Assembly: GCA_001464915.1 (NCBI GenBank)
Contig: LNED01000023.1
Coordinates: forward strand, 62,001-126,000
From: Sphingomonadales bacterium Ga0077531
Lineage (GTDB): Bacteria; Pseudomonadota; Alphaproteobacteria; Sphingomonadales; Sphingomonadaceae
Direction of reading: 5' to 3'
DNA: 64,000 nucleotides
The first letter of the stretch is position 1. Each line of letters starts with the position of its first letter. The position numbers and the translations under genes are program-made. Below the pieces are notes generated by a model. That model was given only the letters and a program-made list of their open reading frames with translations, made no database searches and was not told the origin of the DNA. Below are positions 17,352 through 26,048 of the stretch, in pieces.

Positions 17352-18463
17352 CCTTCAGCCCCGTGGCCCAGAGCCATGTATTCATCGCTCTGCATTTCGT
17401 TCAAGCGGCTGACCGTGCGCTCGAATTCAAACGCGCCGTCGCCTGCCTGATATAATTCTTCGGGCACCGCGGCAGCCGTGGCGAACAGCTTTACGCGGTG
17501 TTCGTAAAGCGCGTCAATCAGCGTGACGAAGCGCGCGGCTTCATTGCGGTTGTCCGGCCCCATCTTGGGAATGCCGACCAGAAACACGGTGTGATAGGCG
17601 CGCGCAATCGCGAGATAATCGGGCGCACCGCGGGCTTCGGCGCACAGCTTCTTGAAGCTGAACACCGCCACCCCTTTGAGGCTTTTGGGCACGTGCAAGG
17701 TGCGATTGCCGCCCACACTCAGCTCCGCCGAAGGCACATGCGCCGCATCCTCGGGCGCGAAGTCGGTCAGGCGGAAAAACGCCTCCCGCACCTTTGCCGT
17801 CGCCGCATCACCGAGGGGGGTGTGCCACGTTGCCAGCCCGCCGATCCGGTCAAGCCGGTAATCGGTCAGGCCGTTCAATGGCACCACATCAAGCTCGCGC
17901 TCGATCAGGGCGATGAACGGCAGGAAATGCTCGCGGTTGAGCCCGTCCTTGTACAGATCGCGCGGCGGGCGGTTGGAGGTGGTGACGATGGTCACGCCCC
18001 GATCACGGATCAATTGGGTGAACAACCGGCTCATGATCATCGCATCGGCGGAATTGCCCACCACCATCTCGTCAAACGCGAGGCATTTGAGATCGGCGGC
18101 GAGCAGCGCGGCAACCTGAGGAATCGGATCGCCCGTTTCGCCCTTGCGCACCTCGCGCATTGCTGTGTGGACCTCCTGCATAAAGGCGTGGAAGTGGACG
18201 CGGCGCTTGGCGGGCAGGGCGAGCGTATCGTGGAACAGGTCCATCAGCATCGACTTGCCGCGCCCGACCCCGCCCCACATGTAAATACCGCGCGGGGCGG
18301 ACGGCGTCTTGGCGAAGAACTTGCCGAGAAAGCCTGCTGGAGCGTCAGCTTCAAGCGCCGCTTGTAATGCTGCCAACCGCTCCGCCGCCGCGCGCTGATC
18401 GGGATCGGCGCGCAGTTCGCCGCTGGCGACCAGCGCGTCATAGCGAGTAAGCAATCCGACCAT
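17348..18463 (-). CDS. zapE: Cell division protein ZapE (AFG1-like ATPase)
   Basis: A 371-residue AFG1/ZapE-family P-loop ATPase. Walker A is GGVGRGKS at residues 64-71, Walker B is CLAFDEM near 152 and TTSNRPPRDLYKDGL near 180 is family-specific. ZapE acts at the constricting Z-ring in E. coli; relatives are mitochondrial AFG1. It is the last gene of a leftward string with the thioesterase gene (8 bases apart) and sdhB. Its TAA overlaps the amidotransferase stop. Confidence 0.9.
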   Translation of the reverse strand: MVGLLTRYDALVASGELRADPDQRAAAERLAALQAALEADAPAGFLGKFFAKTPSAPRGIYMWGGVGRGKSMLMDLFHDTLALPAKRRVHFHAFMQEVHTAMREVRKGETGDPIPQVAALLAADLKCLAFDEMVVGNSADAMIMSRLFTQLIRDRGVTIVTTSNRPPRDLYKDGLNREHFLPFIALIERELDVVPLNGLTDYRLDRIGGLATWHTPLGDAATAKVREAFFRLTDFAPEDAAHVPSAELSVGGNRTLHVPKSLKGVAVFSFKKLCAEARGAPDYLAIARAYHTVFLVGIPKMGPDNRNEAARFVTLIDALYEHRVKLFATAAAVPEELYQAGDGAFEFERTVSRLNEMQSDEYMALGHGAEG

Positions 18464-18471
18464 GCGCTGGC

Positions 18472-18969
18472 TCAGCCGCGCGACTGCATCTTGCGTACGA
18501 TGCCCGAATAGGCGGCGATGATGTCATCACCGCCATCATCGCGGGGCTGCGTTGCAAAGCCGCGCAGGAACAGCATCCGCCCGGTTTCGCGCACAATCTC
18601 GCTCACCGCATCAAGCGGCCGGGTGGGATCACCCCCGCCGACGAATTGTGTCGAGAGTTCAACCGTCACCGAGGGCCCCGCATCACCGCTGCCATTGATG
18701 TGCATCGCAGCGAACAGGGCAATGTCGATCAGGCCGAGTGTGACCGCGCCGTGGATATTGTCACCCAGATTGGTGTGGCGGCGTTCTGGGAACATGCGCA
18801 GGCGGCACTTGTCGCCTTCCTTGCGGACCCGCATGTCGCCCAGCACGGCGGTATTGAACCGGGTGCGGTCGACCAGATTCCAGCTGTACCAACCATCCTC
18901 ACCCCCGCACTCCGCCGGGGCGAGCGGGTGGTGATCGAACGGCGCGTCGATGGGTTCACTGTCAGCCAT
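18472..18969 (-). CDS. PaaI-family hotdog thioesterase
   Basis: A 165-residue single-domain hotdog protein. The family core is HTNLGDNIHGAVTLGLID near residues 65-82, where the asparagine and H-G-A-V form the thioesterase active-site region. A beta strand VTVELSTQFVG follows. Such enzymes hydrolyse acyl-CoA thioesters; substrate not predictable. It sits between sdhB (29 bases upstream) and zapE (8 bases downstream) on the same strand. Confidence 0.82.
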   Translation of the reverse strand: MADSEPIDAPFDHHPLAPAECGGEDGWYSWNLVDRTRFNTAVLGDMRVRKEGDKCRLRMFPERRHTNLGDNIHGAVTLGLIDIALFAAMHINGSGDAGPSVTVELSTQFVGGGDPTRPLDAVSEIVRETGRMLFLRGFATQPRDDGGDDIIAAYSGIVRKMQSRG

Positions 18970-18998
18970 ATTTGCGTGCCTGTTCGGTCAGAACCGGA

Positions 18999-19778
18999 TC
19001 AGATCGCCCGTTCGGCCATCATCTTCTTGGTTTCAGCGATGGCCTTGGCCGGGCTCAGGCCCTTGGGGCACACGTTGGCGCAATTCATGATCGTGTGGCA
19101 GCGGTACAGGCGAAACGGGTCTTCCAGATCATCGAGCCGCTCGCCAGTCATTTCGTCGCGGCTGTCGGCCAGCCAGCGATAGGCTTGCAGCAAGATTGCC
19201 GGGCCGAGGAACTTGTCGCTGTTCCACCAGTATGACGGGCACGAGGTCGAGCAGCAGGCGCACAGGATGCATTCGTACAGCCCATCCAGCTGCTCGCGCT
19301 GTTCAGGCGATTGGAGCCGTTCCTTGCCCGAAGGGGTCGGGGTCACAGTCTGCAACCACGGGCGGATTGATGCATATTGCGCGTAAAAGTGCGTGAAATC
19401 AGGCACCAGATCCTTGATCACGTCCATATGCGGCAGCGGCGTGATGCGAATTTCGCCCTTCAAATCTTCGATCGCCGTGGTGCAGGCGAGGCCGTTTTTG
19501 CCGTTCATGTTCATTGAACACGACCCGCAAATGCCTTCGCGGCACGAACGGCGGAAGGTCAGCGTCGGGTCGATCTCGTTCTTGATCTTGAACAGCGCGT
19601 CGAGCACCATCGGCCCGCATTCATCAAGATTGATCTCGAACTTGTCATAACGCGGGTTCTGGCCGCTGTCGGGATCGTAGCGATAGACCTTGAACGCCTT
19701 CACCCGGCCGCCCTGGGATGTGTGCACCTTGCCGGCGCTATTGATCTTGGAATTCTTGGGGAGAGTGAAGGTCGCCAT
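18999..19778 (-). CDS. sdhB: Succinate dehydrogenase iron-sulfur subunit
   Basis: A 259-residue SdhB. The [2Fe-2S] ligands are C79, C84, C87 and C99. The C-terminal ferredoxin domain has C170-x2-C173-x2-C176-x3-C180 and C227-x5-C233-x3-C237 for the [4Fe-4S] and [3Fe-4S] clusters. It passes electrons from the flavoprotein SdhA to ubiquinone in the membrane complex of the TCA cycle. SdhA, SdhC and SdhD are not encoded in this window. It heads a leftward string with the thioesterase gene and zapE. Confidence 0.95.
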   Translation of the reverse strand: MATFTLPKNSKINSAGKVHTSQGGRVKAFKVYRYDPDSGQNPRYDKFEINLDECGPMVLDALFKIKNEIDPTLTFRRSCREGICGSCSMNMNGKNGLACTTAIEDLKGEIRITPLPHMDVIKDLVPDFTHFYAQYASIRPWLQTVTPTPSGKERLQSPEQREQLDGLYECILCACCSTSCPSYWWNSDKFLGPAILLQAYRWLADSRDEMTGERLDDLEDPFRLYRCHTIMNCANVCPKGLSPAKAIAETKKMMAERAI

Positions 19779-19942
19779 TACGTGATCCCGGTTTCGATTT
19801 GCACCCTATCTAACGGCATTGCGCCCACGCGCAAGCGGGCGGTGCCTCTCCATTGTTGCAGGGTTTCGCACATGGGTTGCCAAAGACGTTTGGCGCGCTC
19901 CGCTGTGTGGAACAATGCAGCGCCCAGTGCGCTTGTGCAGTG

Positions 19943-20689
19943 ATGACAAATGCAACTGAACTCACGGGAAATTGGCCGCGGTCGGCGGCGGTATTCGGCG
20001 CTTCGGGCGGGATCGGGCGAGCGTTGTGCGAGGCTCTCGCCGCACGCGGGGCCGAGGTGGTTTATGCCGGATCGCGCCGGGGGGAGGTGCCGGACGGCGC
20101 GGCGTTCCGCCCATTTGCCTTTGATCTGATTGACGAATTGTCTATCGCAGCGGCTGCCGAGATGATGCGCGACGACCCGCCCGAATGGGTGATTGTGGCT
20201 TCCGGAGTGCTGACCTTGCCCGATGGCACTGGGCCTGAGCGGACGTACAAACGGCTTGATCCGGCGGTTATGGCGCAGGTCTTCGCGCTCAACACCATTG
20301 GTCCGGCATTGATTGCCAAGCACGTCCTGCCGCTGATGCCGCGCGATAAGCGGTTCGTGTTTGCGGCGCTCAGTGCGCGGGTCGGGTCGATCAGCGACAA
20401 CCGTCTGGGTGGGTGGCATTCGTACCGCGCGTCGAAAGCGGCGCTTAATATGCTTTTGAAAAACTTCGCTTTGGAGGCGGCGCGAACCCATTCGCAGAGC
20501 GTTGTCGTCGGGCTGCATCCGGGCACTGTGGATAGCGCGTTATCGCAACCTTTTCAGACCGGGTTGGCGCAAGGCCAGCTGACGGCGCCGCAGCAAGCGG
20601 CGGACAATCTGCTTAGCGTTCTGGCGGGGTTGGGGCCGGAGCAATCGGGCCGGGTGTTTGACTTCAAAGGCGCGGAAGTCCCTGCCTAG
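19943..20689 (+). CDS. SDR-family oxidoreductase (C-factor-like)
   Basis: A 248-residue short-chain dehydrogenase. The nucleotide-binding loop is GASGGIG at residues 19-25 and the catalytic pair is Y161-x3-K165 in YRASK. The sequence PGTVDSALSQPFQ near 195 resembles the C-factor/CsgA-like subgroup. ATG 19943 is used because the frame upstream has no coding character and would occupy the divergent sdhB promoter region. Substrate unknown. Its TAG overlaps the stop of the convergent membrane-protein gene by four bases. Confidence 0.8.
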   Translation: MTNATELTGNWPRSAAVFGASGGIGRALCEALAARGAEVVYAGSRRGEVPDGAAFRPFAFDLIDELSIAAAAEMMRDDPPEWVIVASGVLTLPDGTGPERTYKRLDPAVMAQVFALNTIGPALIAKHVLPLMPRDKRFVFAALSARVGSISDNRLGGWHSYRASKAALNMLLKNFALEAARTHSQSVVVGLHPGTVDSALSQPFQTGLAQGQLTAPQQAADNLLSVLAGLGPEQSGRVFDFKGAEVPA

Positions 20690-20976
20690 TCGAGCAAGTT
20701 GACAGCCAGATGCGCCCACACCGTGAGAAATACCAACACTGCCAGCATCACGGCACTTAACCGCCACCAAGGCCCGGCAAGCCAATGCCAAGCGGCCTCT
20801 AGGCATATGCAAAGCACGGTCAACATCAGGCCAAAAGCGGCGAAATCTTCCGCGCCCCAATTGACCTCGGCGGTCAGCATCATCGCAGCTGCCGGGACGA
20901 GCAACAGTGCTGCGGCAGCGGCCCATATTTGCGGGTGAAAGCGGAAGGTCGGTTTGGGCGGGGCTGTTGTCGTCAT
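20686..20976 (-). CDS. Small membrane protein, unknown function
   Basis: A 96-residue protein with about three predicted transmembrane helices (near residues 18-36, 44-63 and 71-92) and a short proline-rich N terminus. No known domain is recognised. It is convergent with the SDR gene, with nested stops, and divergent from the methyltransferase gene 82 bases away. Protein-like hydropathy and a position that fills the gap support it being real. Confidence 0.6.
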   Translation of the reverse strand: MTTTAPPKPTFRFHPQIWAAAAALLLVPAAAMMLTAEVNWGAEDFAAFGLMLTVLCICLEAAWHWLAGPWWRLSAVMLAVLVFLTVWAHLAVNLLD

Positions 20977-21058
20977 GCGGGCTTCCTCAAGCGATTGTCA
21001 TATCCTGCCACGCACCGCCGCGATAGGATAGGGTACAATCAACGGGAGATTACGCGCG

Positions 21059-21691
21059 ATGGGCCTCAAGACCTGGTACGAAGCGAACATCATGCCGCGC
21101 ATGATTACCTGCGCCTGTTCGCAAGGTCAGGTGATGAAGCGCCGCGCCGCGGTGGTGCCGCTGGCGCGTGGGGATGTGTTTGAGCTGGGCTGCGGCGGCG
21201 GCATCAACCATCCGTTTTATGACCCGTCGGCGATCACATCCTACGCCGGGATCGACCCGCACGAAGGCCTGTTGGACGGCGCGCGAGCAGCAGCGCGGGA
21301 AAAGGGCTGGACCGCTGACCTTCGGGCGGCGCGGGGTGAGGCCATCCCCTTTGCCGATGCCAGTTTCGACTGCGTGGTGTGCACCTTTACCCTGTGTTCG
21401 GTCGATGACCCTGTGCAGGTGATGCACGAGCTGTCCCGGATCCTGCGTCCCGGCGGGCAGACGCTGTTCCTCGAACATGGCCGCGCACCTGATGCAGGCG
21501 TGCTGCGCTGGCAGGAGCGGATTGAACCGGTGTGGAAGCATCTCGCCGGCGGGTGCCACCTGACCCGACCTATCGCCAGCGCGCTGCAAGGCGCGGGCTT
21601 TGCGGTGGAGACGCTGGGCGAAGGCTACACCCCACAAGCACCGCGTTTTGCCGGGTGGATGGAATGGGGCGTTGCGCGCAAACCTATGTAA
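21059..21691 (+). CDS. Class I SAM-dependent methyltransferase
   Basis: A 210-residue methyltransferase. Motif I is FELGCGGG near residue 42, followed by the acidic end of the next strand in GIDPHEG. The SFDCVVCTFTLCSVDD and SRILRPGGQTLFLEHGRA segments match the METTL7/phospholipid N-methyltransferase-like group. Only SAM binding is secure; the acceptor is not. It precedes the RNase E terminator and is convergent with rne. Confidence 0.8.
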   Translation: MGLKTWYEANIMPRMITCACSQGQVMKRRAAVVPLARGDVFELGCGGGINHPFYDPSAITSYAGIDPHEGLLDGARAAAREKGWTADLRAARGEAIPFADASFDCVVCTFTLCSVDDPVQVMHELSRILRPGGQTLFLEHGRAPDAGVLRWQERIEPVWKHLAGGCHLTRPIASALQGAGFAVETLGEGYTPQAPRFAGWMEWGVARKPM

Positions 21692-21735
21692 CAAAAAGAT
21701 ATAAAAAGGGCGGGAGAGGTTGCCCGCTCCCGCCC
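21692..21735 (-). terminator. Rho-independent terminator of rne
   Basis: On the minus strand, 28 bases after the rne stop, a perfect 9-base-pair GC stem (arms 21708-21716 and 21727-21735, 10-base loop) is followed by TTTTTATATCTTTTTGT. The U-rich tail lies on the rne side only, so it terminates rne and not the convergent methyltransferase gene. Confidence 0.9.
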
Positions 21736-21762
21736 CGATAATGTCAGCCTTTACGCCTCGAC

Positions 21763-24666
21763 CTATTCGCCGAAGGTACGGCTCCACCAGCCTTTGCGTG
21801 GCTTGCCGTCCGTTGTGGCGGCAGGCTCCGCGGCGTTTTCAGCCGCTGGTTCCGGCGCAACTTCGGCCGTTACCTGCTCAGCCGGAGCCGCTGCTGCCTT
21901 GGCCGCACGCTTGGGCTTTGGTGCAGCCTTGGCCTTGGGAGCCGCGACTTCGACAGCTTCAACAGCCTCAGATGGCGCGGCTTCGGCTTCCTTCGCCTTG
22001 CGCGGTGCACGCTTGCGCTTGGGCTTTTCAACCGGCGCATCCTCAGCCGCTTCAGCAGGAGCCTCGGCTTCTACCACCGGCTCTTCCGCAGCAGCTTCGG
22101 CCTCAGCCGCTTCAGCTGCGATCATCGCCTTGGTCTTGCGCGGCGCACGCTTGCGCTTGGGCTTTTCGGCCGGAGCATCTTCGGGGTTTGCTTCGACGTC
22201 TGGTTCGGCAGAGGTACCATCGCTGTCCTCACCGTCAGTCCCGACGCCTTGTTCCTCACCGTCAGCGCCCTCGGCGCCATCGCTGCCTTCGCCTTCGTCC
22301 GAGCGACGCTTGCGACCGCGACCGCCGCGACGGCGACGCTTCTTGGGACGGCCCTCTGCGTCAGTGGCGCCATCGTCGCCCGCAGCCGGTGCATCGCTGC
22401 GATCGGTTGCTTCATCGCCATCTTCGACACCATTTTCGCCGTCGAAGGCTTCGCCCTCTGTGCCCTCAGCGCCTTCAGCGCCCTCGGCACCGTCTTCACG
22501 ATCGGGACGGTTGCGATTGCGACCACCGCGCCGGCGGCGGCGCTTTTTACGGCGCGCGGCGTCTTCCTCGCTCTCGCCCGCTTCGCGGCGTTCGCCCCGG
22601 TCACTGCGCTCGCGGCGTTGGGGAGCCTCGCGCTCTTCTTCTTCCTCTTCCTCGAACTCGTCCTCGGGAAGATCGTCTTCCTCTTCCTCGTCGATGATCG
22701 GTTCAAACTTAGGAGCTTCGAGCGGGCGTGGGCCGGAACTCGTCACGCTCATCTTTGCGCCTTCATCCTCGCCTTCGGGGATGACTTCGACGGTGACGCC
22801 GTAACGGTGCTCGATCTCTACAAGATCGCCGCGCTTTTCATTGAGGAGGTAGATCGCCGCCTCGGTGCTCGCGGCCAACCGGATCAGCGTGCCTTTACCC
22901 TTGGCCGCTTCGTCTTCGATCAGACGCAGCGCAGAAAGGCCCGCCGATGATGCGGTGCGCACAAGCCCGGTGCCATCGCAGTGCGGGCACGACCGCGTGG
23001 TTGCTTCAAGCACCCCGGTGCGCAGCCGCTGGCGGCTCATTTCCATCAGCCCAAAGCTGGAAATCCGTCCGACCTGAATACGCGCGCGATCATTCTTGAG
23101 CGCGTCCTTCATGGCCTTTTCGACCTTACGGACGTTGTTCGAATACTCCATGTCGATGAAGTCGATCACGACCAGACCGGCCATATCGCGCAGGCGCAGT
23201 TGCCGGGCGATTTCCTTGGCGGCTTCAAGGTTGGTGTGCAGCGCGGTCGCTTCGATCCCGTGTTCCTTGGTGGAACGGCCCGAGTTGATGTCGATCGACA
23301 CCAGTGCTTCGGTCGGATTGATGATCAGATAGCCGCCGGATTTCAGCTGCACCATCGGATCATACATCGCGCGCAATTGATCTTCCGCGCCGTAACGCTG
23401 GAACAGCGGCACCGGATCGGAATAGGCCTTAACCTTGCGCGCGTGGCTGGGCATCAGCATCTTCATGAAGGCCTTGGCGGATTTATAACCGTCCTCGCCT
23501 TCGACCACGACTTCTTCGATTTCTTTGTTGTAGATGTCGCGGATCGCGCGCTTGATCAGGTCGCTGTCCGAATGGATCAGCGCAGGCGCGACCGAGGCCA
23601 GCGTCTTTTCGCGGATTTCGTCCCACACCCGGGCAAGGTAATCGAAATCGCGTTTGATTTCGGGCTTGGTGCGGCTCATCCCGGCGGTGCGCACGATCAG
23701 ACCCATGCTGCGCGGCAGCTTGAGGTCTGATACCATGTCTTTCAAACGCTTGCGATCGCTGGTCGAGCTGATCTTGCGGCTGATGCCGCCACCGCTTGAC
23801 GAGTTCGGCATCAGCACGGTGTAACGCCCGGCGAGGCTGAGGTATGACGTCAGCGCCGCGCCTTTGTTGCCGCGTTCTTCCTTGACGACCTGCACCAGCA
23901 ACACCTGACGGCGTTGGATCACATCCTGGATTTTGTAACGGCGACGCAGTTCCTGACGCTTGGCGCGGACTTCATCGACCTGCTTGGCGCGGCTGCGATT
24001 TGAACCGCTGGCACCGGCATTGCCCCGGTCGCCGCCCTTGCTGTCGCTGCGCGTGCCCTGACGGCGGCGACCACGACGGCCCCGACCACGATCCTGTTCG
24101 GAATCGTCGGAAGCACCTTCTTCGGCGGTGTCATCGTCGCCGGCATCTTCGTCCGAACCGTCATCGTCGGTCCCGGCTTCGTCCGAGCCGTCGTCATCAG
24201 ACGTGCCGCCTTCGATGGTGGCGACGTCGTCCTTGTCTGAGGTGTCGACTTCCTCGACCCCGTTTTCGGCCATGTCTTCGGCGAGCGCATCGCCGCTGTC
24301 ATGTTCGGCGTCGTATTCGTCGCCGGGGGAGATGCCTTCATCTTCTTCTTCGGCGCGCAGACGCTCTTCTTCTTCGGCGGCTTCGGCGTCTTCGGCCAGC
24401 AACGCGTCACGATCCGCTTTGGGGATCTGATAGTAGTCAGGGTGGATTTCGCTGAAGGCGAGGAAGCCGTGGCGATTGCCGCCAAAGTCGACGAATGCCG
24501 CCTGAAGCGACGGTTCGACCCGGGTTACTTTCGCAAGGTAGATATTGCCTTTGATCTGCTTGTGTTCAGCAGATTCGAAATCGAATTCCTCAATCCGGTT
24601 GCCTGTGAGAACCGCCACCCGGGTTTCTTCCGGGTGGCGCGCATCGATAAGCATGCGCGTTGACAT
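21763..24666 (-). CDS. rne: Ribonuclease E
   Basis: A 967-residue RNase E/G-family endoribonuclease that would organise the RNA degradosome. The N-terminal S1 domain is interrupted by about 130 residues of Asp/Glu-rich then Arg-rich sequence (roughly residues 85-230). The 5'-sensor and DNase-I-like catalytic region follow (SIDINSG, VVIDFIDM), then the zinc-link CPHCDGTG. The last 350 residues are disordered, with acidic blocks, Arg-rich blocks (RRKKRRRRRGG) and two copies of EKPKRKRAPRK. ATG 24666 has GGAG eight bases upstream. A strong terminator follows and a long leader precedes. Confidence 0.95.
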   Translation of the reverse strand: MSTRMLIDARHPEETRVAVLTGNRIEEFDFESAEHKQIKGNIYLAKVTRVEPSLQAAFVDFGGNRHGFLAFSEIHPDYYQIPKADRDALLAEDAEAAEEEERLRAEEEDEGISPGDEYDAEHDSGDALAEDMAENGVEEVDTSDKDDVATIEGGTSDDDGSDEAGTDDDGSDEDAGDDDTAEEGASDDSEQDRGRGRRGRRRQGTRSDSKGGDRGNAGASGSNRSRAKQVDEVRAKRQELRRRYKIQDVIQRRQVLLVQVVKEERGNKGAALTSYLSLAGRYTVLMPNSSSGGGISRKISSTSDRKRLKDMVSDLKLPRSMGLIVRTAGMSRTKPEIKRDFDYLARVWDEIREKTLASVAPALIHSDSDLIKRAIRDIYNKEIEEVVVEGEDGYKSAKAFMKMLMPSHARKVKAYSDPVPLFQRYGAEDQLRAMYDPMVQLKSGGYLIINPTEALVSIDINSGRSTKEHGIEATALHTNLEAAKEIARQLRLRDMAGLVVIDFIDMEYSNNVRKVEKAMKDALKNDRARIQVGRISSFGLMEMSRQRLRTGVLEATTRSCPHCDGTGLVRTASSAGLSALRLIEDEAAKGKGTLIRLAASTEAAIYLLNEKRGDLVEIEHRYGVTVEVIPEGEDEGAKMSVTSSGPRPLEAPKFEPIIDEEEEDDLPEDEFEEEEEEEREAPQRRERSDRGERREAGESEEDAARRKKRRRRRGGRNRNRPDREDGAEGAEGAEGTEGEAFDGENGVEDGDEATDRSDAPAAGDDGATDAEGRPKKRRRRGGRGRKRRSDEGEGSDGAEGADGEEQGVGTDGEDSDGTSAEPDVEANPEDAPAEKPKRKRAPRKTKAMIAAEAAEAEAAAEEPVVEAEAPAEAAEDAPVEKPKRKRAPRKAKEAEAAPSEAVEAVEVAAPKAKAAPKPKRAAKAAAAPAEQVTAEVAPEPAAENAAEPAATTDGKPRKGWWSRTFGE

Positions 24667-25094
24667 TGAATAGTCTCCATGCGCCCGGCCTTGCCCGCAA
24701 TGGGGCATTCAGGGGGCGCGATTTGTTTGTGAAACCGGCGCACCTTAAGGCGACGCCGGGGTTGGTTGCCGCGCTTTGTCCGCAAGGAGCGAAGGGCGCG
24801 AAGTTCGTGTCTGCTGCAACGCGACCGCGGCTTTGCGCCGCGCTTTGGCCCATCGCACCGCCAGCGAGCGAAACGCGCGCTGTGCTGGTGGGTGGGGAAA
24901 AGCGTCTCGTCACTGCATCAACCTGTTATGAGCCGGAAGCCGAAGGAAATAGGGGCGCCCGGGAGGAGAAAGTCGGGCGGTCGAGGCACCAAAGTCCTAC
25001 ATCGCCAACATTCTGGAACTATCGCTAGCACTGTGGGGCAAACCCCGCAACTCTATTGCGTTCCCCTGCGGCAAGAACGTAAGCCGCTGTCGCA
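24667..25094 (-). promoter_or_regulatory. Long leader and divergent promoter region of rne
   Basis: These 428 bases between the starts of rne (leftward) and the amidase gene (rightward) hold no convincing gene. A nested palindrome at 24735-24759 (CCGGCG arms around CCTTAAGG) would form a hairpin in the rne leader. A small GGGG-CAAA-type hairpin lies near 25035-25046. RNase E is autoregulated through its 5' leader in enterobacteria; the same is a guess here. No clear promoter hexamers are seen. Confidence 0.45.
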
Positions 25095-25994
25095 ATGAGT
25101 TATCGAACTTTGCTGTTGATCGTGCTGCTGGCACCTGCGCTGCTGCTGGGCGGAGCGGCTGCGTTGGGCGTGGCAATTCCGGTTCCGCACTGGGGGCGCG
25201 ATTATGTGTTGCGGTTCGTGGTAGATGAAGCACGCGCTCCGGTGGAACTGCCGGATATTGCCGGCCCTGACGATCCCAACCGCCCTTTGGTGGTGATTGA
25301 TGCCGGACACGGCGGGCGCGATCCGGGCGCGAGTGGTACCGACGCGGACGGGCGCACAATCAACGAGAAAGACATCACGCTCGCCATCGCGTTGGCGCTG
25401 CGTGATGAGCTGCTGCGGGCAGGCGGCATTCGGGTGGCGCTGACCCGCGATGATGATCGCATCCTGCCGCTGGCCTATCGGCCCGAGATTGCACGGCTGC
25501 TCGATGCCGACCTGTTCATCTCAGTCCACGCCGATTCCGCGGGTGAGCGTGACGAGGTCAGCGGCGCGAGTATCTACACGCTGTCGAACGAGGCTTCGAG
25601 TGAGGCGGCAGCGCGGTTTGCGGCGCGCGAAAACGATGCCGACCGGCTGAACGGCATTGCCATCGAAGGGCAAAGCGAAGCGGTGAGCGCGATTCTGGTC
25701 GAACTGTCACAGCAGCGCACGCAGGAAGACGCGCTGGATTTCGCCGGATTGGTGGAACGTGAGGGAAGCGAGCGGCTTGCCTTTGTGCCGCAACCGCGCC
25801 GGTCGGCGGCGCTGGCGGTGCTGCGCGCGCCTGATGTGCCATCGGTATTGTTCGAAAGCGGGTTTGTGACCAACCGGGCTGACCGCGCGCGGCTGACCAC
25901 AGCTGCGGGCAGGGCGCAATATGCCGCCGTGCTGGCGCGCGCGATCCAGGTCTATTTCGCGCGCCGCACAGATACTCTCACCAGCAGTGAGTAG
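25095..25994 (+). CDS. amiC: N-acetylmuramoyl-L-alanine amidase (Amidase_3)
   Basis: A 299-residue zinc amidase that splits septal peptidoglycan. Zinc ligands and catalytic residues are H72 in DAGHGG, E91 in INEKD, H145 in SVHADS and E254 in LFESGF. The N terminus is a signal peptide or anchor (residues 4-27, leucine/alanine rich). It lacks an AMIN domain, so AmiC is only a closest-name symbol. PBP1A follows 54 bases downstream, a cell-wall pairing. Confidence 0.88.
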   Translation: MSYRTLLLIVLLAPALLLGGAAALGVAIPVPHWGRDYVLRFVVDEARAPVELPDIAGPDDPNRPLVVIDAGHGGRDPGASGTDADGRTINEKDITLAIALALRDELLRAGGIRVALTRDDDRILPLAYRPEIARLLDADLFISVHADSAGERDEVSGASIYTLSNEASSEAAARFAARENDADRLNGIAIEGQSEAVSAILVELSQQRTQEDALDFAGLVEREGSERLAFVPQPRRSAALAVLRAPDVPSVLFESGFVTNRADRARLTTAAGRAQYAAVLARAIQVYFARRTDTLTSSE

Positions 25995-26048
25995 CGCGTC
26001 AAATCGGCTAGCATTGCTGCCCGCCTGCGTGCTAGTTGCGCCGCGTCC

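Noticed and set aside
21720-22804. Long rightward frames opposite the RNase E tail
   Set aside because: Pro/Arg/Ser-repetitive products mirror the repetitive acidic and basic codons of rne; antisense shadows.
24660-25028. Rightward 122-codon frame in the rne leader
   Set aside because: It overlaps the rne start, has no Shine-Dalgarno sequence and reads as low-similarity, composition-driven peptide.
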